From Pollenia angustigena (taxonomy: Eukaryota > Arthropoda > Insecta > Diptera > Polleniidae), in assembly GCA_930367215.1 (NCBI GenBank), contig OV884057.1, positions 263,208,339-263,272,338 on the forward strand: a DNA stretch of 64,000 bases, written 5' to 3'. Under the pieces are notes generated by a model that was not told the DNA's origin, ran no database searches, and saw only the letters and a list, made by a program, of their open reading frames with translations. The translations under genes were made by a program, and so were the position numbers. Below, piece after piece: positions 1 to 11,353 of the stretch (the first letter of the stretch is position 1; every line of letters begins with the position of its first letter).

Positions 1-485
1 CGCTTTGCGTCAGAGATTCGCTTTGACATTTAAGATGAAATATACATACTTATACGAAACATGTCACATAAAGAACTTTTAACGCAGAGCGAAGCGAAAA
101 GTTAGGCAACTCTCATCTTTTTGCGTGCTTTGACAATCTACTAGTAGAAATTTTTTTTGTTTATTTTTTTTTTTAACACACAATGCGTGAGTGTTGTCAA
201 AGTGTTTATTGTGACATACACCTTTTGCGTTACACTTTTCAGTCAAAGTTAGAAACGTCACGCAAAGCGATGAAGTTTTATCTGACATGGCCTTCACGCA
301 TTGTGTGTTAAAAAAAAAAAATAAACAATAAAATTTATACTAGTAGATTGTCAAAGCACGCAAAAAGATGAGAGTTGCCTAACTTTTCGCTTCGCTCTGC
401 GTTAAAAGTACTTTATGTGACATCTTTCGTATAAGTATGTACATTTTATCTTAGATGTCAAAGCGAATCTCTAACGCAAAGCGAA
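1..485. repeat. Foldback (inverted repeat) element, cut by window start
   Basis: About 190 bp at 1-192 reappears as its reverse complement at about 291-485; both contain the AACTTTTCGCTTCGCTCTGC type segment and a CTAGTAGATTGTCAAAGC block. The spacer is 193-290. A short direct repeat ending TTTATCTGACATGGCCTT occurs at 275-294 and 491-511, so the right side was partly duplicated. No coding potential is convincing; the short reading frames here are in the repeat arms. Probably a non-autonomous foldback or MITE. Confidence 0.75.
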
Positions 486-604
486 GCAAAAGTTTTATCT
501 GACATGGCCTTTAGAAAAAACGTCCTCAAAATAAAATTGATTTTATTTCTCGACCGCATTCTCTGGCATAATCAAGGCGAATTTACTTCAGGTGGCGTTG
601 AAAA

Positions 605-880
605 GACAGCCGCAAGGTACTTATATTTATAGCAGGTAGCCGCGAAATTACAACAATTGTACAATAAAACAAACAACAGAGCTTTTTATTGTTGTTTTGT
701 GATACGAACTGTCAAACAGCAAAGGGGATAAAAAGAGACAAAAGATACAGCAAAAAAACTTGTTTACTTGGTTACTATACAACCTTTGACAGTTTGTATC
801 ACAAAACAAGCAAAAAAAAAATAAACAGCTGGCTTTCCGAGACTACCTGCTATAAATATACCTTGGACAGCCGGTTATTT
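605..880. repeat. Nested inverted-repeat element
   Basis: The segment at 614-642 (TTATATTTATAGCAGGTAG) matches the reverse complement of 846-873. Inside it a second pair, TTTGTGATACGAACTGTCAA at about 694-713, matches inverted sequence at 784-805. Two concentric stems make a roughly 275-bp foldback. No protein signal. Confidence 0.65.
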
Positions 881-899
881 TTTTTTTGTCATGCCAGAA

Positions 900-1619
900 A
901 TGTCAAAAGTTTTGTTTATATGTGCTTTTTAAAATTGTGTTTTTAAATTAAAATTTTGCTTTACAACTTAAAAATGAAAAAATTAAACAATAAAGAAATG
1001 ATTAATGAAACTATGTATTAAAATTAAGTGAAAATATTTTTTATATCACAAAAACTAATTTTTACCATTTCCAATATATATTAAAGGTATTTTTATAATT
1101 ATAAAAATTTCTTGTTTCAGCCATAAACCATTAATAAAAAATCAAATTTATAAACGCTTAATAGGAGTGGATTAACAATTAAACGTTTATATTACTTTTG
1201 TATTATTATGTTGACAGCATCATGATATTTTAATTGTAATTTTTGAAATAGTGATACATAGGGATGAAACGATACGAGTAAATAAAAATATCATACAACG
1301 AACGAATTTTAAGTGAATTTCTGTTTTGTTTTCAATTTAAAATGAATTTCTGTTTTTTAAAACGTTATATTTGAATTAATTTTATGTTTTTTTTTGTTAA
1401 TAAAATACATACATACTAAATAGAAGCGAAATATGTAAATCATATTTCAATATCAAATTTCTACTGCTTTAATTCTGTATGTTCCAAAAGAGATTATACA
1501 GCTTTGTGTTAAATGAATAATTTAACCAATTTTAACCAGATGTTTTGAAAATAAAACCTCCTAGGTTTTAACAAAACATTTTTAGCCACATATAACTGCC
1601 AAAATATTTTAAGTTCAAA
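900..1619. other. AT-rich intergenic sequence, nothing recognised
   Basis: Very AT-rich, with homopolymer runs and no long reading frame, repeat end or RNA signal that I can support. Confidence 0.5.
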
Positions 1620-3470
1620 TTTTTTTTTTTTATTTATTTATTTATTTATTTGAAAATCCTAGCACAACAAGATTGACATCTTATAAATTACAGTGCTAGT
1701 GAATAATTTCGTAAAACAATACTTTAAAGATACAATAGGTATATTATATTATATGAAATTTCCTTCAAGTATTTTAAAAATTGTTTAAGTTAACAAATTT
1801 AGACTTAATCATTAAAAAGAGCAAAAAATAAATAAAAAATATAACAAAATTTTTAAATATAACAAAATTTTAAGAAAAGTTAACAGTTAAAAACAAGTTT
1901 AGAAAGATGTTTTAAAATGTTCTAAAATGTTCTAAAAGCTCCTTTTTAAAAAGCGTTGCATTGGTAATTTTCTGAATATAAGGTGGAAGTTCGTTCCAAA
2001 GACGAGTGGTATATATGAAAAACTGTCTTTCCGACAGAAGGCTTTTGTAGCTTTGTTGAATAATTCTTTTACATCGATTTGATCGGCTGAATCTAATCCT
2101 CTCATAAAGGTACGAAGGTTCCTTGGAGACTATTATTTTTTGGAGAAATATAAGGCTTTTGAATTTCAATAAATCACAGAAGGTCATATCAAATATACGG
2201 TAAGAAAAAGCTGATATACTAACGCGCCGGCTTTTATTGAAAATGTATCGAGCAATGTTATTATATGCTACTTTCATTTTACTAAAGTCGTTACTGCTGC
2301 AATTTGCTAAGATTTCACAGCCATATAAAAGAACAGGGATAAGATAGGCCTTGGCCAGGAGCATTCTTATTTTAAAAGGTGTGGAATATTGAACAGACCA
2401 AAGGTTCCTTAACATTCCGTGTACCCTACCAACAGCAGTGTTTATATGATTGGACCATGTAAGTTGATTATTAAAAGTAATACCGAGGTTTTTTGAGGAT
2501 TGCACAACATTTATTACAGCGTTATTGATTCGTATATCAAAGTCAATGTTTACAGTGCGAGCATTTTTGGAAATAAATATACATTTAGTCTTGGATGGAT
2601 TAAGACATAATCCATTATTTGTCGCCCACTGATGAATATTATGCAAGTCCTGGTTAATATTTGATAAGCATGGTTGAATACTGTTAACATTAGTACTTAT
2701 ATATAACTGTACATCATCAGCGTACATTTGTATGTTACAGCTCATGCATATTTGAGGAAGGTCATTAATATATAAAGAAAAAAGTAGAGGTCCAAGAATG
2801 GATCCTTGAGGAACTCCTCTGTTAACATAAAGGGCTTTAGATACCTGACCGTTAGCATGTACTGACTGAGACCGATTGTGCAGATAAGATGATATTAAGT
2901 TACAGGCCATTTTTGAAAAATGAAAAAGTTTTTCAAGTTTTTTTACGAGAATAGAATGGTCAACCGTATCAAATGCCTTACTATGATCAAGAAGTACTAG
3001 AAATGATACCATATTTTTATCAAGTTTCACTCTGAGGTCTTCTACAACATCCACCAAAGCAGTAATGCAACTTCTTCCTTTAATAAATCCTGACTGTCTT
3101 TTTGATATAAGATTATTTGTGTTTAGAAAGAAGTTCATCTGTTTATGCATTAATAGTTCTAATACCTTGGATAGAAAAGGAAGAATTGCTACAGGGCGAA
3201 AATCATCGCCTTGTTTAGGAATTGGTATGATCTTGGATTCCTTCCAACTAACTGGAAATGTAGACTTGGTCAATATAGAGTTAAACAAAAAGGTAAGATA
3301 TGGCAAAAGTTTAGGCAATATAGCTTTTATAAAAACAGGATCCAAATTGTCAACACCAACGGCATTCGATTTTACAGACAGAATACTCTCCAGTACATCG
3401 CACTGGTCGACACACCGAAAATAAAAACAATTTTCAATGGGTGCAAAGCAAAGCTTTCAAATGTTTTCAT
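1620..3470 (-). mobile_element. 5'-truncated non-LTR retrotransposon (CR1/Jockey-like)
   Basis: Minus-strand LINE remnant. Its 3' end lies at about 1620, where the minus strand reads a short 3' UTR followed by an (AAAT)n/A-rich tail (1621-1652), a typical 3' terminus for this group. The ORF2 reverse transcriptase occupies most of it. The 5' part with the endonuclease is not recognisable. Open but unaligned minus-strand sequence continues to about 3840 and may be decayed ORF2. No target-site duplication could be fixed. Confidence 0.8.
1912..3456 (-). pseudogene. LINE ORF2 reverse transcriptase, N-terminally truncated
   Basis: The frame is open from a TGA at 3457-3459 down to the stop at 1912, about 515 codons. 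It begins mid-protein: the codons before 3345 encode the conserved approach to the RT domain (KSNAVGVDNLDP), so there is no true start codon. Counting from the TTG at 3345, FxxxD-type LLDHSKAFDTVDH lies at about residues 118-130, RGVPQGSILGPLLFSLYIND at about 176-195, and the catalytic YADD at 208-211. All catalytic residues are present. The C-terminus (NELPPYI region) is typical of Jockey/CR1 ORF2. The clade within that superfamily is not resolved. The missing endonuclease and the stop make it a dead copy. Confidence 0.85.
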
Positions 3471-3976
3471 TTACCTGAACATTCAGGGTATAGTAACCCT
3501 TTCTGTTTATATAATATTGGGCAAAATTTGCGCCGGTTTTTTTTGATATGTATGTGCGTACCAATAACGTTTGGGAAATTTTTAAATGTCCTAAATTCTC
3601 TCATTAGGATTGCTTCCTCTATAAGAGATGAAGGCATTTTAATTTTTCTATTGCCCCAGCGAGCTTTTTTGGTAATTGCTAAAATTAGTTTTTTAAATTT
3701 CTGGCAGGCACATTTTTACAAAAATTTAGTTTTAAATCAATTCTATATAATAATAGCTACACCCTTTTTTTTAACATTTAATACCTTTTTTGATGTCTCG
3801 AATATATTTAGAGATATCTAGCTCTAGCATTTCCTGATATCCTTAATTTTACAGTTCTCATTGTTTTGCTTCATTTGTCACTTTTTGTGCTATATTCAAA
3901 GCATGTAGGACAAAACATTTTTGTTCCGTAACCAACAGACGATATACTATGTGGTTTCTACTTTGTGTTTACTTTA

Positions 3977-4571
3977 AGGAGCGTATAGACGACATGTTTT
4001 TGTCATCTGACATGTCAAATTTCCCACTGCAAAACACATACATGTCGTGTGTTACCTTTTTAACTTTGCTTCTGTAAAAGTCAGATGCAAAGTCATCTGA
4101 CAAAATTTCAATTAGAGCGTGCTCTATTTTCTTCTGACAAACCATCTGACATCAGAAATCTATGCCGGGAAGAAACTGGCAGTGGCGTCAACTATTGCGG
4201 AATCATTAGCCGGCTGAAGTTAATATTTTACAATACCAAGATATGTATGCTCATCTTATCATTGAATAGAATTTATGTAAATATATACATAAAAACCGTT
4301 TCATTATAAAATTCTAAATTGGTATCTTTAAAATAAAAGAAAAAAATGTTAAGATGGCTAAATTATTTTACGGCGCAAATAAATATTTTCGTGGCGGCAG
4401 CAAGCTATTTTTTTTTTAACAGAGACAATGTCAGAAGCAAATTACATGTACGTTTGTGACCGAATATTATAAACCTTATGTAAAACAGCAATTTTGACAG
4501 ACATAAACAATTACATGTGACTTGAAAATTTGACATGTCAGATGACAAATACATGTCGTGTACGGGCGGCT
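3977..4571. mobile_element. MITE with TTA duplication (PIF/Harbinger-like)
   Basis: Ends read AGGAGCGTATAGACGACATG on the left and AGCCGCCCGTACACGACATG from the right, both followed by TTTGTCATCTGACATGTCAA. The flanks are TTA (3974-3976 and 4572-4574), the 3-bp duplication usual for PIF/Harbinger. The interior holds no convincing transposase. Related in design to the 189-bp element at 35889. Confidence 0.75.
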
Positions 4572-4574
4572 TTA

Positions 4575-5717
4575 ACAAATACTATCTATACCTATTTGAA
4601 AGACATTTTAAAATAAAAGTGTAATGAATGGTAAAAAAGAGGTTTACATTGTTTGAAATGTATCGTAATAGCTTTTTATGCAAAAACTTATAACTTTAAG
4701 TTTTAACAGAGAACATACATCATATGTTATTTTTTACAAAAAAATCCATCAAGCTGCTTATATTATATAAAATTAATTCAAACATTAGTTATCGTTTTTT
4801 TAGAAAAAATAATTTTATGCGTATTTAACTTTTTTATTAAAATAAATAAGTAGACAAAAATGTTTAATTTTTCATGCAATTATTAAAATTTTATTTTAAC
4901 AAACATTGAAATATCAGTTTATTAAACGCTTAAAGTAGTGTAAAGGCTACAATAAATATTTCAAATATATGAAACGTTTATTACACGTTTAATAGGCTAT
5001 TAAACATTTATAAATACTCTTTTTTCGACTTTTGCTTATTAATGACTTATAAAGCTGCAATGAAGTGTTTATGAATTAGACTGTTAGTATTTAAATGCAT
5101 AAACTGAACACAGAAAAGAAACGGCTTAGATTATTTTTAATACAACATTCAATTTAACCGAATTTGGGAATTAATGCTCACAAAAATTGCACAAGTTTAT
5201 GTTATAAAAACAGTTTTTTTCTTAATTTTAAAAATTATTAATATCTGGCGATGCCATATAATTTTTTTCCAATCCCAAATTTTAAATAAAAATTTCCTAT
5301 AATATCCCCCCCAAAAATAAAAAGCACACAAATGCATTATTTTTAAGAAATTATTTAATTTTAAAATTACATATTAGTGGGGATTAATTTTATCTTATAA
5401 ATTTGTATTTTAAATGTATATAAGTATAGATAAGTACACTAAAACAATTTACAATTTGGTAATTATTTTTCAAATTCTGACCAAAAATCTATGTTATTAA
5501 GAAAGAGGGAAAGTTTATCATTTAGTTTCAGGAGTCTGCCTGAAAATTCCCGTTTAACCATTTAATATCGTTTACGAAAATTTGAAGTTGTGACATTTCA
5601 AATATAGAGAATTCAGGTTATAACAACGACCCCACAAACACATCAATTTAACGCGTAAAATATCCATTGGCTTAGCCGTTATATTGGTGGCCATACGTTT
5701 GAAAGTATTTTTACTTC
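4575..5717. other. AT-rich sequence without recognised features
   Basis: No reading frame, repeat end or RNA signal could be supported across this interval; a short poly-purine/pyrimidine patch near 5300 is the only landmark. Confidence 0.5.
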
Positions 5718-5720
5718 TTA

Positions 5721-6688
5721 GGCCGAGGCCACGCAATGAGGCTGAGCGATGAGCGTCAAAAAATTAAAACATATGTATGAAATACTACTGAAGTGGCCAC
5801 GAATTGAGCGGCATGTGAGCGAAATTTTTTAGCGGCTAAGCGGCGTCGCTCAGGAATAAAACTTGTTCTAATTTTTAGTTGTTTTCTGAGCGTCAAAAAA
5901 TAAACATGGCAAAAGTGAATATGGAGCTTATAATTTCATCCGCACAAAGCCGACCGAATTATGGCAAGACAGATTACCAAATTTTAAAAATAAATAATTT
6001 GGTGTTAACTTTTTGCAACACCAAATCAAAGGATTTCACAGACATACGGCAGTATTGTATTGGGTAGATTTGTATATAAATGGTTTAATTCCCCTTGCTT
6101 GATTTATAGGATTGACACCAAGGCCTGTTCGTCGATTTCGATATACCCACACCACAATACTGGAGAGGGAATTATGCATTTGTGCTGATGTTTGTAACGC
6201 CTTAAAATATTGGTCATAGACCCACCTTAAAGTATACCGATCGACTTAGAATCACTTTCTGAATCGAACTAACGATGTCCGTCAGGCTGGCTGCTGTCCA
6301 TGTAACCTTGTGCACAAAGTACAGATCGCAATTTTGAAGATAGTTTGATTAAATTTGGGACGTAGGTTCTTATTGGCACAACGACCAAGCCTATTGAAAA
6401 TGGGCCGAATCGTATGGACACATAAGTTATGTAGGTTTTCAAAAATAGGACCACAAGAGAAGACAGGTGGAAGTTTCTGCCTCTCAGAAACTATCAATCC
6501 GATTTTAATGAAAATTATTTTTTTTTGATTTTAATAACATTAAACAAGCCTCTCTTAACAATGGCATTTTAACAACTAACCGCTCAAAAGTGACGCTCAG
6601 TAATAAGCCACTTGCCACTCAATCCTGACGCTTTGACGCTCATCGCTCAGCCGCTTGACGCTTAGCCGCTCATTGCGTGGCCTCGGCC
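5721..6688. mobile_element. PIF/Harbinger-like element remnant
   Basis: Terminal inverted repeats begin GGCCGAGGCCACGCAATGAG on both sides, followed by repeated GCTGAGCGATGAGCGTC blocks. TTA flanks it exactly at 5718-5720 and 6689-6691. Short coding remnants inside resemble the two genes of Harbinger elements: a MADF-like start near 5907 and a transposase C-terminus-like stretch at about 6120-6220. Sequence at 6270-6440 (GTCCATGTAACCTTGTGCAC) resembles a repeat I recall from other fly intergenic DNA. Confidence 0.7.
5879..6067 (+). pseudogene. MADF/Myb-like DNA-binding protein fragment
   Basis: From the ATG at 5906 the frame reads MAKVNMELIISSAQSRPNYG, resembling the beginning of a MADF domain (hydrophobic-E-L-I...V...RP-LW-D pattern). 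The domain then loses similarity and stops. Harbinger elements commonly encode such a partner protein next to the transposase, which fits the surrounding terminal repeats. The match is short, so this is tentative. Confidence 0.35.
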
Positions 6689-6718
6689 TTAGAGTGTTAA
6701 CAGGTCAACCTGAACAAA

Positions 6719-7305
6719 AGGAGAAAACGTCTTTTTTATAAGAAAAATTCTGCTGCTACACATTTTAAATAAAAAACTAATATAGCGTGCAGTAAATCCG
6801 ATTTTTTAGCCGCCGGGTATTGTAGTTGCTCTATAATTTGTTTAATATACATAAATGGTATTAATATGAGTTTTGTACATCAAAACACTTACAGATCTTA
6901 TATATGTTGGCTTGTAAAAGAAACAGAACGATCAATAATTTTCCCAAAAAGAAAAATATGTAGTTTATTTTTACATTCTCAGTTTAAACCCGAAATAAAT
7001 GTTTGTTATCTAGTTTGAGATAGGAACTCCAAATCTGGTAGCCCTGCTTTAGTCAACTGTTCTATACAAGGCGAATTCATATATATATTAATTCGCCTTG
7101 TTTTTGACGTTACATGACCGAAAAATAAAAACAAAATACGTTCGCCAAGATAGCAACGATTAATAGCAACGCAGGAAATAAAACCAAGGGGAATTTAAGG
7201 GCATAAAAGTAAACAATTTTGGGAATCTAGTGGCAATGAAAGTAAGCAACGAATTTAAAAATTTTTAAAAAGAAAATTTATCATCGATTTTAATTAAAAA
7301 TACTC
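6719..7305 (+). repeat. Segmental duplication, copy A
   Basis: About 587 bp starting GAGAAAACGTCTTTTTTATA recurs at 8003-8586 with very few differences (for example GGCTTG/GGCCTG and ACGTTC/ACGGTC). Both copies include the palindrome CAAGGCGAATT...AATTCGCCTTG (7067-7100). The near identity implies a recent event. Confidence 0.9.
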
Positions 7306-7580
7306 CTAGCCATTCCAGAGAAAAGTGGGTTTATCCAAAATGGTCAGTAAAAATCGTTGCTGATTTATGCCGGCCAAACTAGGCAGTGCCAAGGCATAAG
7401 CTCAATGGAATATGGAAAAATTACACTTAAATATTAAAAAAAATCTATTTTTAAAAAATTCGCCCGAGCCGTTGCAGAGAAAAATGGGTTCATCCAAAAT
7501 GGTCAGTAAAAATCGTTGCTGATTTATGGCAGCCAAACTAGGCAGTGCCAAGGCATAAGCTCAATGGAATATGGAAAAAT
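7298..7580 (+). repeat. Two tandem copies of a ~142-bp unit
   Basis: The segment containing AAATGGTCAGTAAAAATCGT and GGCAGTGCCAAGGCATAAGC occurs at about 7298-7438 and again at 7440-7580 with scattered differences. It lies just outside the left end of the large inverted arm. Confidence 0.8.
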
Positions 7581-7598
7581 ACCACTTTAATACACTAT

Positions 7599-9030
7599 GC
7601 TATTTGAAAAAACAGACAAGCCGGGCACATGGCGTTTTAACATAATTCGGGGACGCTGAATCCAGTGGTGCCCCCGGTTTTTTCAGATTGGCTCTGGTTT
7701 TCGAGATATACCGTTATTTCGAAGATGGAGGAGTTTGCACAACATATATTCGCGTAACTCAAAAACGGTTTAGTTTATTGAAATTACTAAAAAAATCGAA
7801 ATTCCGCAATAAAATTTCATTTCAGAAAAGTAAAACTCTTTTTCTAATATGAGTTGTCGTTATTGAAACATAATTTTTTTTTTTGAAAAAAAAATTAATT
7901 TTTTTTATCAAAATTTCGAAATTTTTGTTTTTTAAAAATTCATAAAAAATTAAAAAATGCAGCTAGGCTTCTAATTTTTTGCAGACTTATAAAAAAACGA
8001 AGGAGAAAACGTCTTTTTTATAAGAAAAATTCTGCTGCTACACATTTTAAATAAAAAACTAATATAGCGTGCAGTAAATCCGATTTTTTAGCCGCCGGGT
8101 ATTGTAGTTGCTCTATAATTTGTTTAATATACATAAATGGTATTAATATGAGTTTTGTACATCAAAACACTTACAGATCTTATATATGTTGGCCTGTAAA
8201 AGAAACAGAACGATCAATAATTTTCCCAAAAAGAAAAATATGTAGTTTATTTTTACATTCTCAGTTTAAACCCGAAATAAATGTTTGTTATCTAGTTTGA
8301 GATAGGAACTCCAAATCTGGTAGCCCTGCTTTAGTCAACTGTTCTATACAAGGCGAATTCATATATATATTAATTCGCCTTGTTTTTGACGTTACATGAC
8401 CGAAAAATAAAAACAAAATACGGTCGCCAAGATAGCAACGATTAATAGCAACGCAGGAAATAAAACCAAGGGGAATTTAAGGGCATAAAAGTAAACAATT
8501 TTGGGAATCTAGTGGCAATGAAAGTAAGCAACGAATTTAAAAATTTTTAAAAAGAAAATTTATCATCGATTTTAATTAAAAATCGAAATTCCGCAATAAA
8601 ATTTCATTTCAGAAAAGTAAAACTCTTTTTCTAATATGAGTTGTCGTTATTGAAACATAATTTTTTTTTTGAAAAAAAAAATTAATTTTTTTTATCAAAA
8701 TTTCGAAATTTTTGTTTTTTAAAAATTCATAAAAAAAAAAAACGAAGCTACAAACAAAACAAGCCATAAATGATTAAAATCTGTTTGCAACTTTTGATTT
8801 TATTCACAAAAGTCGACAAATTTTAATTAATTTAAGAATTTCATAAAACGCAATATTTGTATGGGAGCCCCCTTAGGGATGATGATAAAGGGAAAGTATA
8901 ATTTGAGAAAATGTTAAGAACAACAAACTAATGGAGGTCAGTCATACATTGTATCCCACTAGGAGTGACTCCTAGGCAGTTGTGGAACCTTTTCTTCAAT
9001 ATATATGAAGAATATAATTTATATGGAGCA
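7599..9030 (-). repeat. Left arm of long inverted repeat
   Basis: Begins CACTATGCTATTTGAAAAAA after a TA and matches, inverted, the segment at 15580-16273. The match runs in two parts (about 7599-7990 and 8735-9030) because the segmental duplication lies between them. Shared blocks include AGACAAGCCGGGCACATGGC and ATGGGAGCCCCCTTAGGGAT. Similar, more diverged copies lie at 27180-27400 and 34080-35300, so this is a dispersed family as well as an arm. Confidence 0.8.
8003..8586 (+). repeat. Segmental duplication, copy B
   Basis: Second copy of 6719-7305, carrying the same CAAGGCGAATT palindrome (8349-8382). It continues into a second copy of the AAATCGAAATTCCGCAATAA segment first seen at about 7795, so a block of roughly 1.28 kb was duplicated in tandem. 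The second copy lacks the 7309-7790 part. Confidence 0.9.
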
Positions 9031-9530
9031 TTTCACAGGTTTTTTTTTTGAATTTTTAAATTCTTTATTCAAAATTATGTACATATATATGAAGAATGTG
9101 CCAATGCAGAAAATTTATTTTCAATGACATTTGACGTAAAATTTTTAAATGCGGTTTTTGTGCCATTTACAATACAAAACAAATATTCAAATGTATGCTA
9201 TTCCAAAGAAATATGCATGCATTATTACCACACTTTCACTTTGCGGTAGGAATTTTGGAAAATCCACAGTTACCGATTAAAAAATTCTTAGAATTAAGAA
9301 ATAAAGTCATAAATGCTTACATTTTTTTTATTTTATTGTGCTTACAAAACCACACAAAACGGTATTTTATTGTGCAGTCGAAACCGTACTAATCGGTCTT
9401 GTAAAAAACTTAAATAACCTATTCTATTGTTATACCTGGAACAGGTAGAAATATTAATCGTTCTGGCTTTGTTTTTTTTTTACAAAACATGGTCATGAAG
9501 GTCTCGACAGGTACTTTGATTAAAACAATT
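9031..9530. other. Upstream region of the 9654 gene
   Basis: AT-rich; similarity to the inverted arm fades at about 9030. No other repeat or coding signal is recognised before the TATA box at 9535. Confidence 0.5.
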
Positions 9531-9534
9531 ACAG

Positions 9535-9542
9535 TATAAATA
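9535..9542 (+). promoter_or_regulatory. TATA box of the 9654 gene
   Basis: TATAAATA in the context ACAGTATAAATAAGAG. A TCACTG initiator-like hexamer at 9560-9565 lies about 27 bp downstream, a normal TATA-to-start spacing in flies. The first good ATG follows at 9654, leaving a short 5' leader. Confidence 0.5.
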
Positions 9543-9653
9543 AGAGTTCCTCAAACCCTTCACTGTCATATGGAAAGTGCTTGCGAAAGTGATTAGTGAA
9601 GTTTAAAGCCTTTGACAGTCTTGTATCTAATCAGTTATATTGAAATATCTAAG

Positions 9654-11330
9654 ATGGAGGCGTGTAAAAAGTTTAATTGCTTTTGTTATGTGTGTGGGAA
9701 ATATAAAAATATGCCAAGTCGCCGTAAAATCACTAATGAAACAAGTACCTTGTATGAATCATATTTTTCTTTAAGTGTTATATATGGTAAGAGTTGGACA
9801 CCATCAATAGTGTGTACACACTGCATTTACCATTTAAACAAGTGGGGAAAAATGGAGACGCCATGCCATTTGGTGTTCCAATGATTTGGAGAGATCCCAT
9901 AGTTCATGTTGAAGATGAGTGTTATGCGTGCATAAATTATACAGCGGGTATGAACAGAAGAAAAATGACTTATATATCTTATACTGCAACAACATATGCT
10001 CGATTTCCGCTGCCACATTCTGATGAAATTCCTGTTCCGGATAGCCAAATACCAACAGAACATATTCCCTCAATAATTCATTCTGTTGAAGCGGGTGGGC
10101 CACCTACTTCAATGTATGAACCGTCATGCATCACGGTTCCATGCAGTCACAATGAAATCACGCAAGATCGCCTGGATATAATGGTACGGCGTCAAAAATT
10201 ATCTCAAAGACAGAGCATTCTCTTAACAAAAGAGCTAAAACGAGCTAATATTTTAGCACCAGGTGTACAATCGCCATAGCCGATTTACGACTTTTTTTAA
10301 ATCAATTGAGAATAATTCTATCGCGTATTGTACTGACATCCGTGGCTTGGTTTTAACAATGCAAAATGAATATAATCCTGGAGATTGGCGCTTATTCATT
10401 GATTTTTCCAAAAGTAGCTTAAAAGCAGTTTTGCTACATGCCACTAATTTAAAAAGTCCTATTCCGATAGCACTAAGCACAAATACTAAAGAGACATACG
10501 CATCAATGAAAAAAATAATACAGTTAATTAAATATGAAGACCATAAGTGGAAAATATGCGCAGATTTAAAAGTGGTAGCTCTTTTAAGAGGCATGCAATT
10601 GGGCTATACTAAAAATATGTGCTTCATGTGCTTATGGAATACGCGTTTCGATGGCGACCAGTACAATACACGGGATTGGGCTTTACGTGAGGAAAGCAGA
10701 TTGCATAGAAATAATGTTATTGAATTACCACTTGTGTCGATGGAAAAGATTTTGCTCCCTCCACTCCACATCAAACTGGGTATTGTAAAAAATTTTATAA
10801 AAGCATTGAGCCCAGATGGTGTTGCTTTTACCGAATTGCGCCGAATTTTTCCACGATTAAGCGGCATGAAAGTAAAAGAAGGTATAAACTGTAACTACTT
10901 TATTAAATTAGATTTATATTTCATATCATAATGTTTTTATTTTAAAGGAATTCTTAATGGACCGGACATTCGTCGTCTTATGAAGGACCATCAATTTGAG
11001 GTTACATTGAATGATATCGAGCTATTGGCCTGGAATTGTGTGAAATCAGTAATAGAAAATGTATTAGGAAATCATCGGTCTGAAAACTGGCGAATTTTAA
11101 TCAAAAATATGCTAACCGCATTTAAAAACTTAAACGTTAGAATGTCATTGAAAATACATTTTTTGCATTACCATGCCAAAAAATTTAATGAACAATCACC
11201 AGCCGAGTCTGATGAACATGACGAGAGATCTCACCAAGTAACAGCCAGGCTCGAACACTGGTATAGCGGCAAACAACTTGATTCGCTATTAGGGGATATT
11301 TGTTGGAATCTGCAGGAGGAAGAAGAATAA
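9654..11330 (+). pseudogene. Transposon-type protein with Cys-rich N-terminus and possible D-D-CxxC-E core
   Basis: The ATG at 9654 opens a frame with CFCYVCGKYK and VCTHCIYH, a probable zinc-binding N-terminus, followed by an FGVPMIWRDP segment and CYAC. The central part has WRLFID (D at 10401-10403), ICADLK (D at 10563-10565), CFMCLW (CxxC) and LPPLHIKLG. The last part has SDEHDERSHQ near 11205-11234. I recall arthropod and Hydra proteins with the same order of motifs, repeated many times per genome and not characterised. An RNase H-like DDE transposase with a zinc insert is an inference. A 66-bp intron at 10882-10947 (GTATAA...TTTTAAAG) joins the last two parts in frame as VKEG/ILNGPDIRR. 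Two breaks exist: a one-base loss in the GGGGAAAAA run at about 9842-9850, and a frame change near 10255-10280. The stop overlaps an AATAAA signal. Confidence 0.65.
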
Positions 11331-11339
11331 ATTTCTAAA

Positions 11340-11353
11340 TAAAAACTTTAACT
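11340..11353 (+). repeat. 14-bp direct repeat, left of palindromic array
   Basis: TAAAAACTTTAACT occurs here and at 15271-15284, exactly at the two outer edges of the inverted tandem array. It could be a target-site duplication of one large insertion or a recombination scar. Confidence 0.65.

Noticed and set aside
7599..7640. Transib assignment from the CACTATG start
   Set aside because: Transib needs a 5-bp target duplication; flanks here (TAATA and TAACC) do not match, and the enclosed protein does not resemble RAG1/Transib as I know it.
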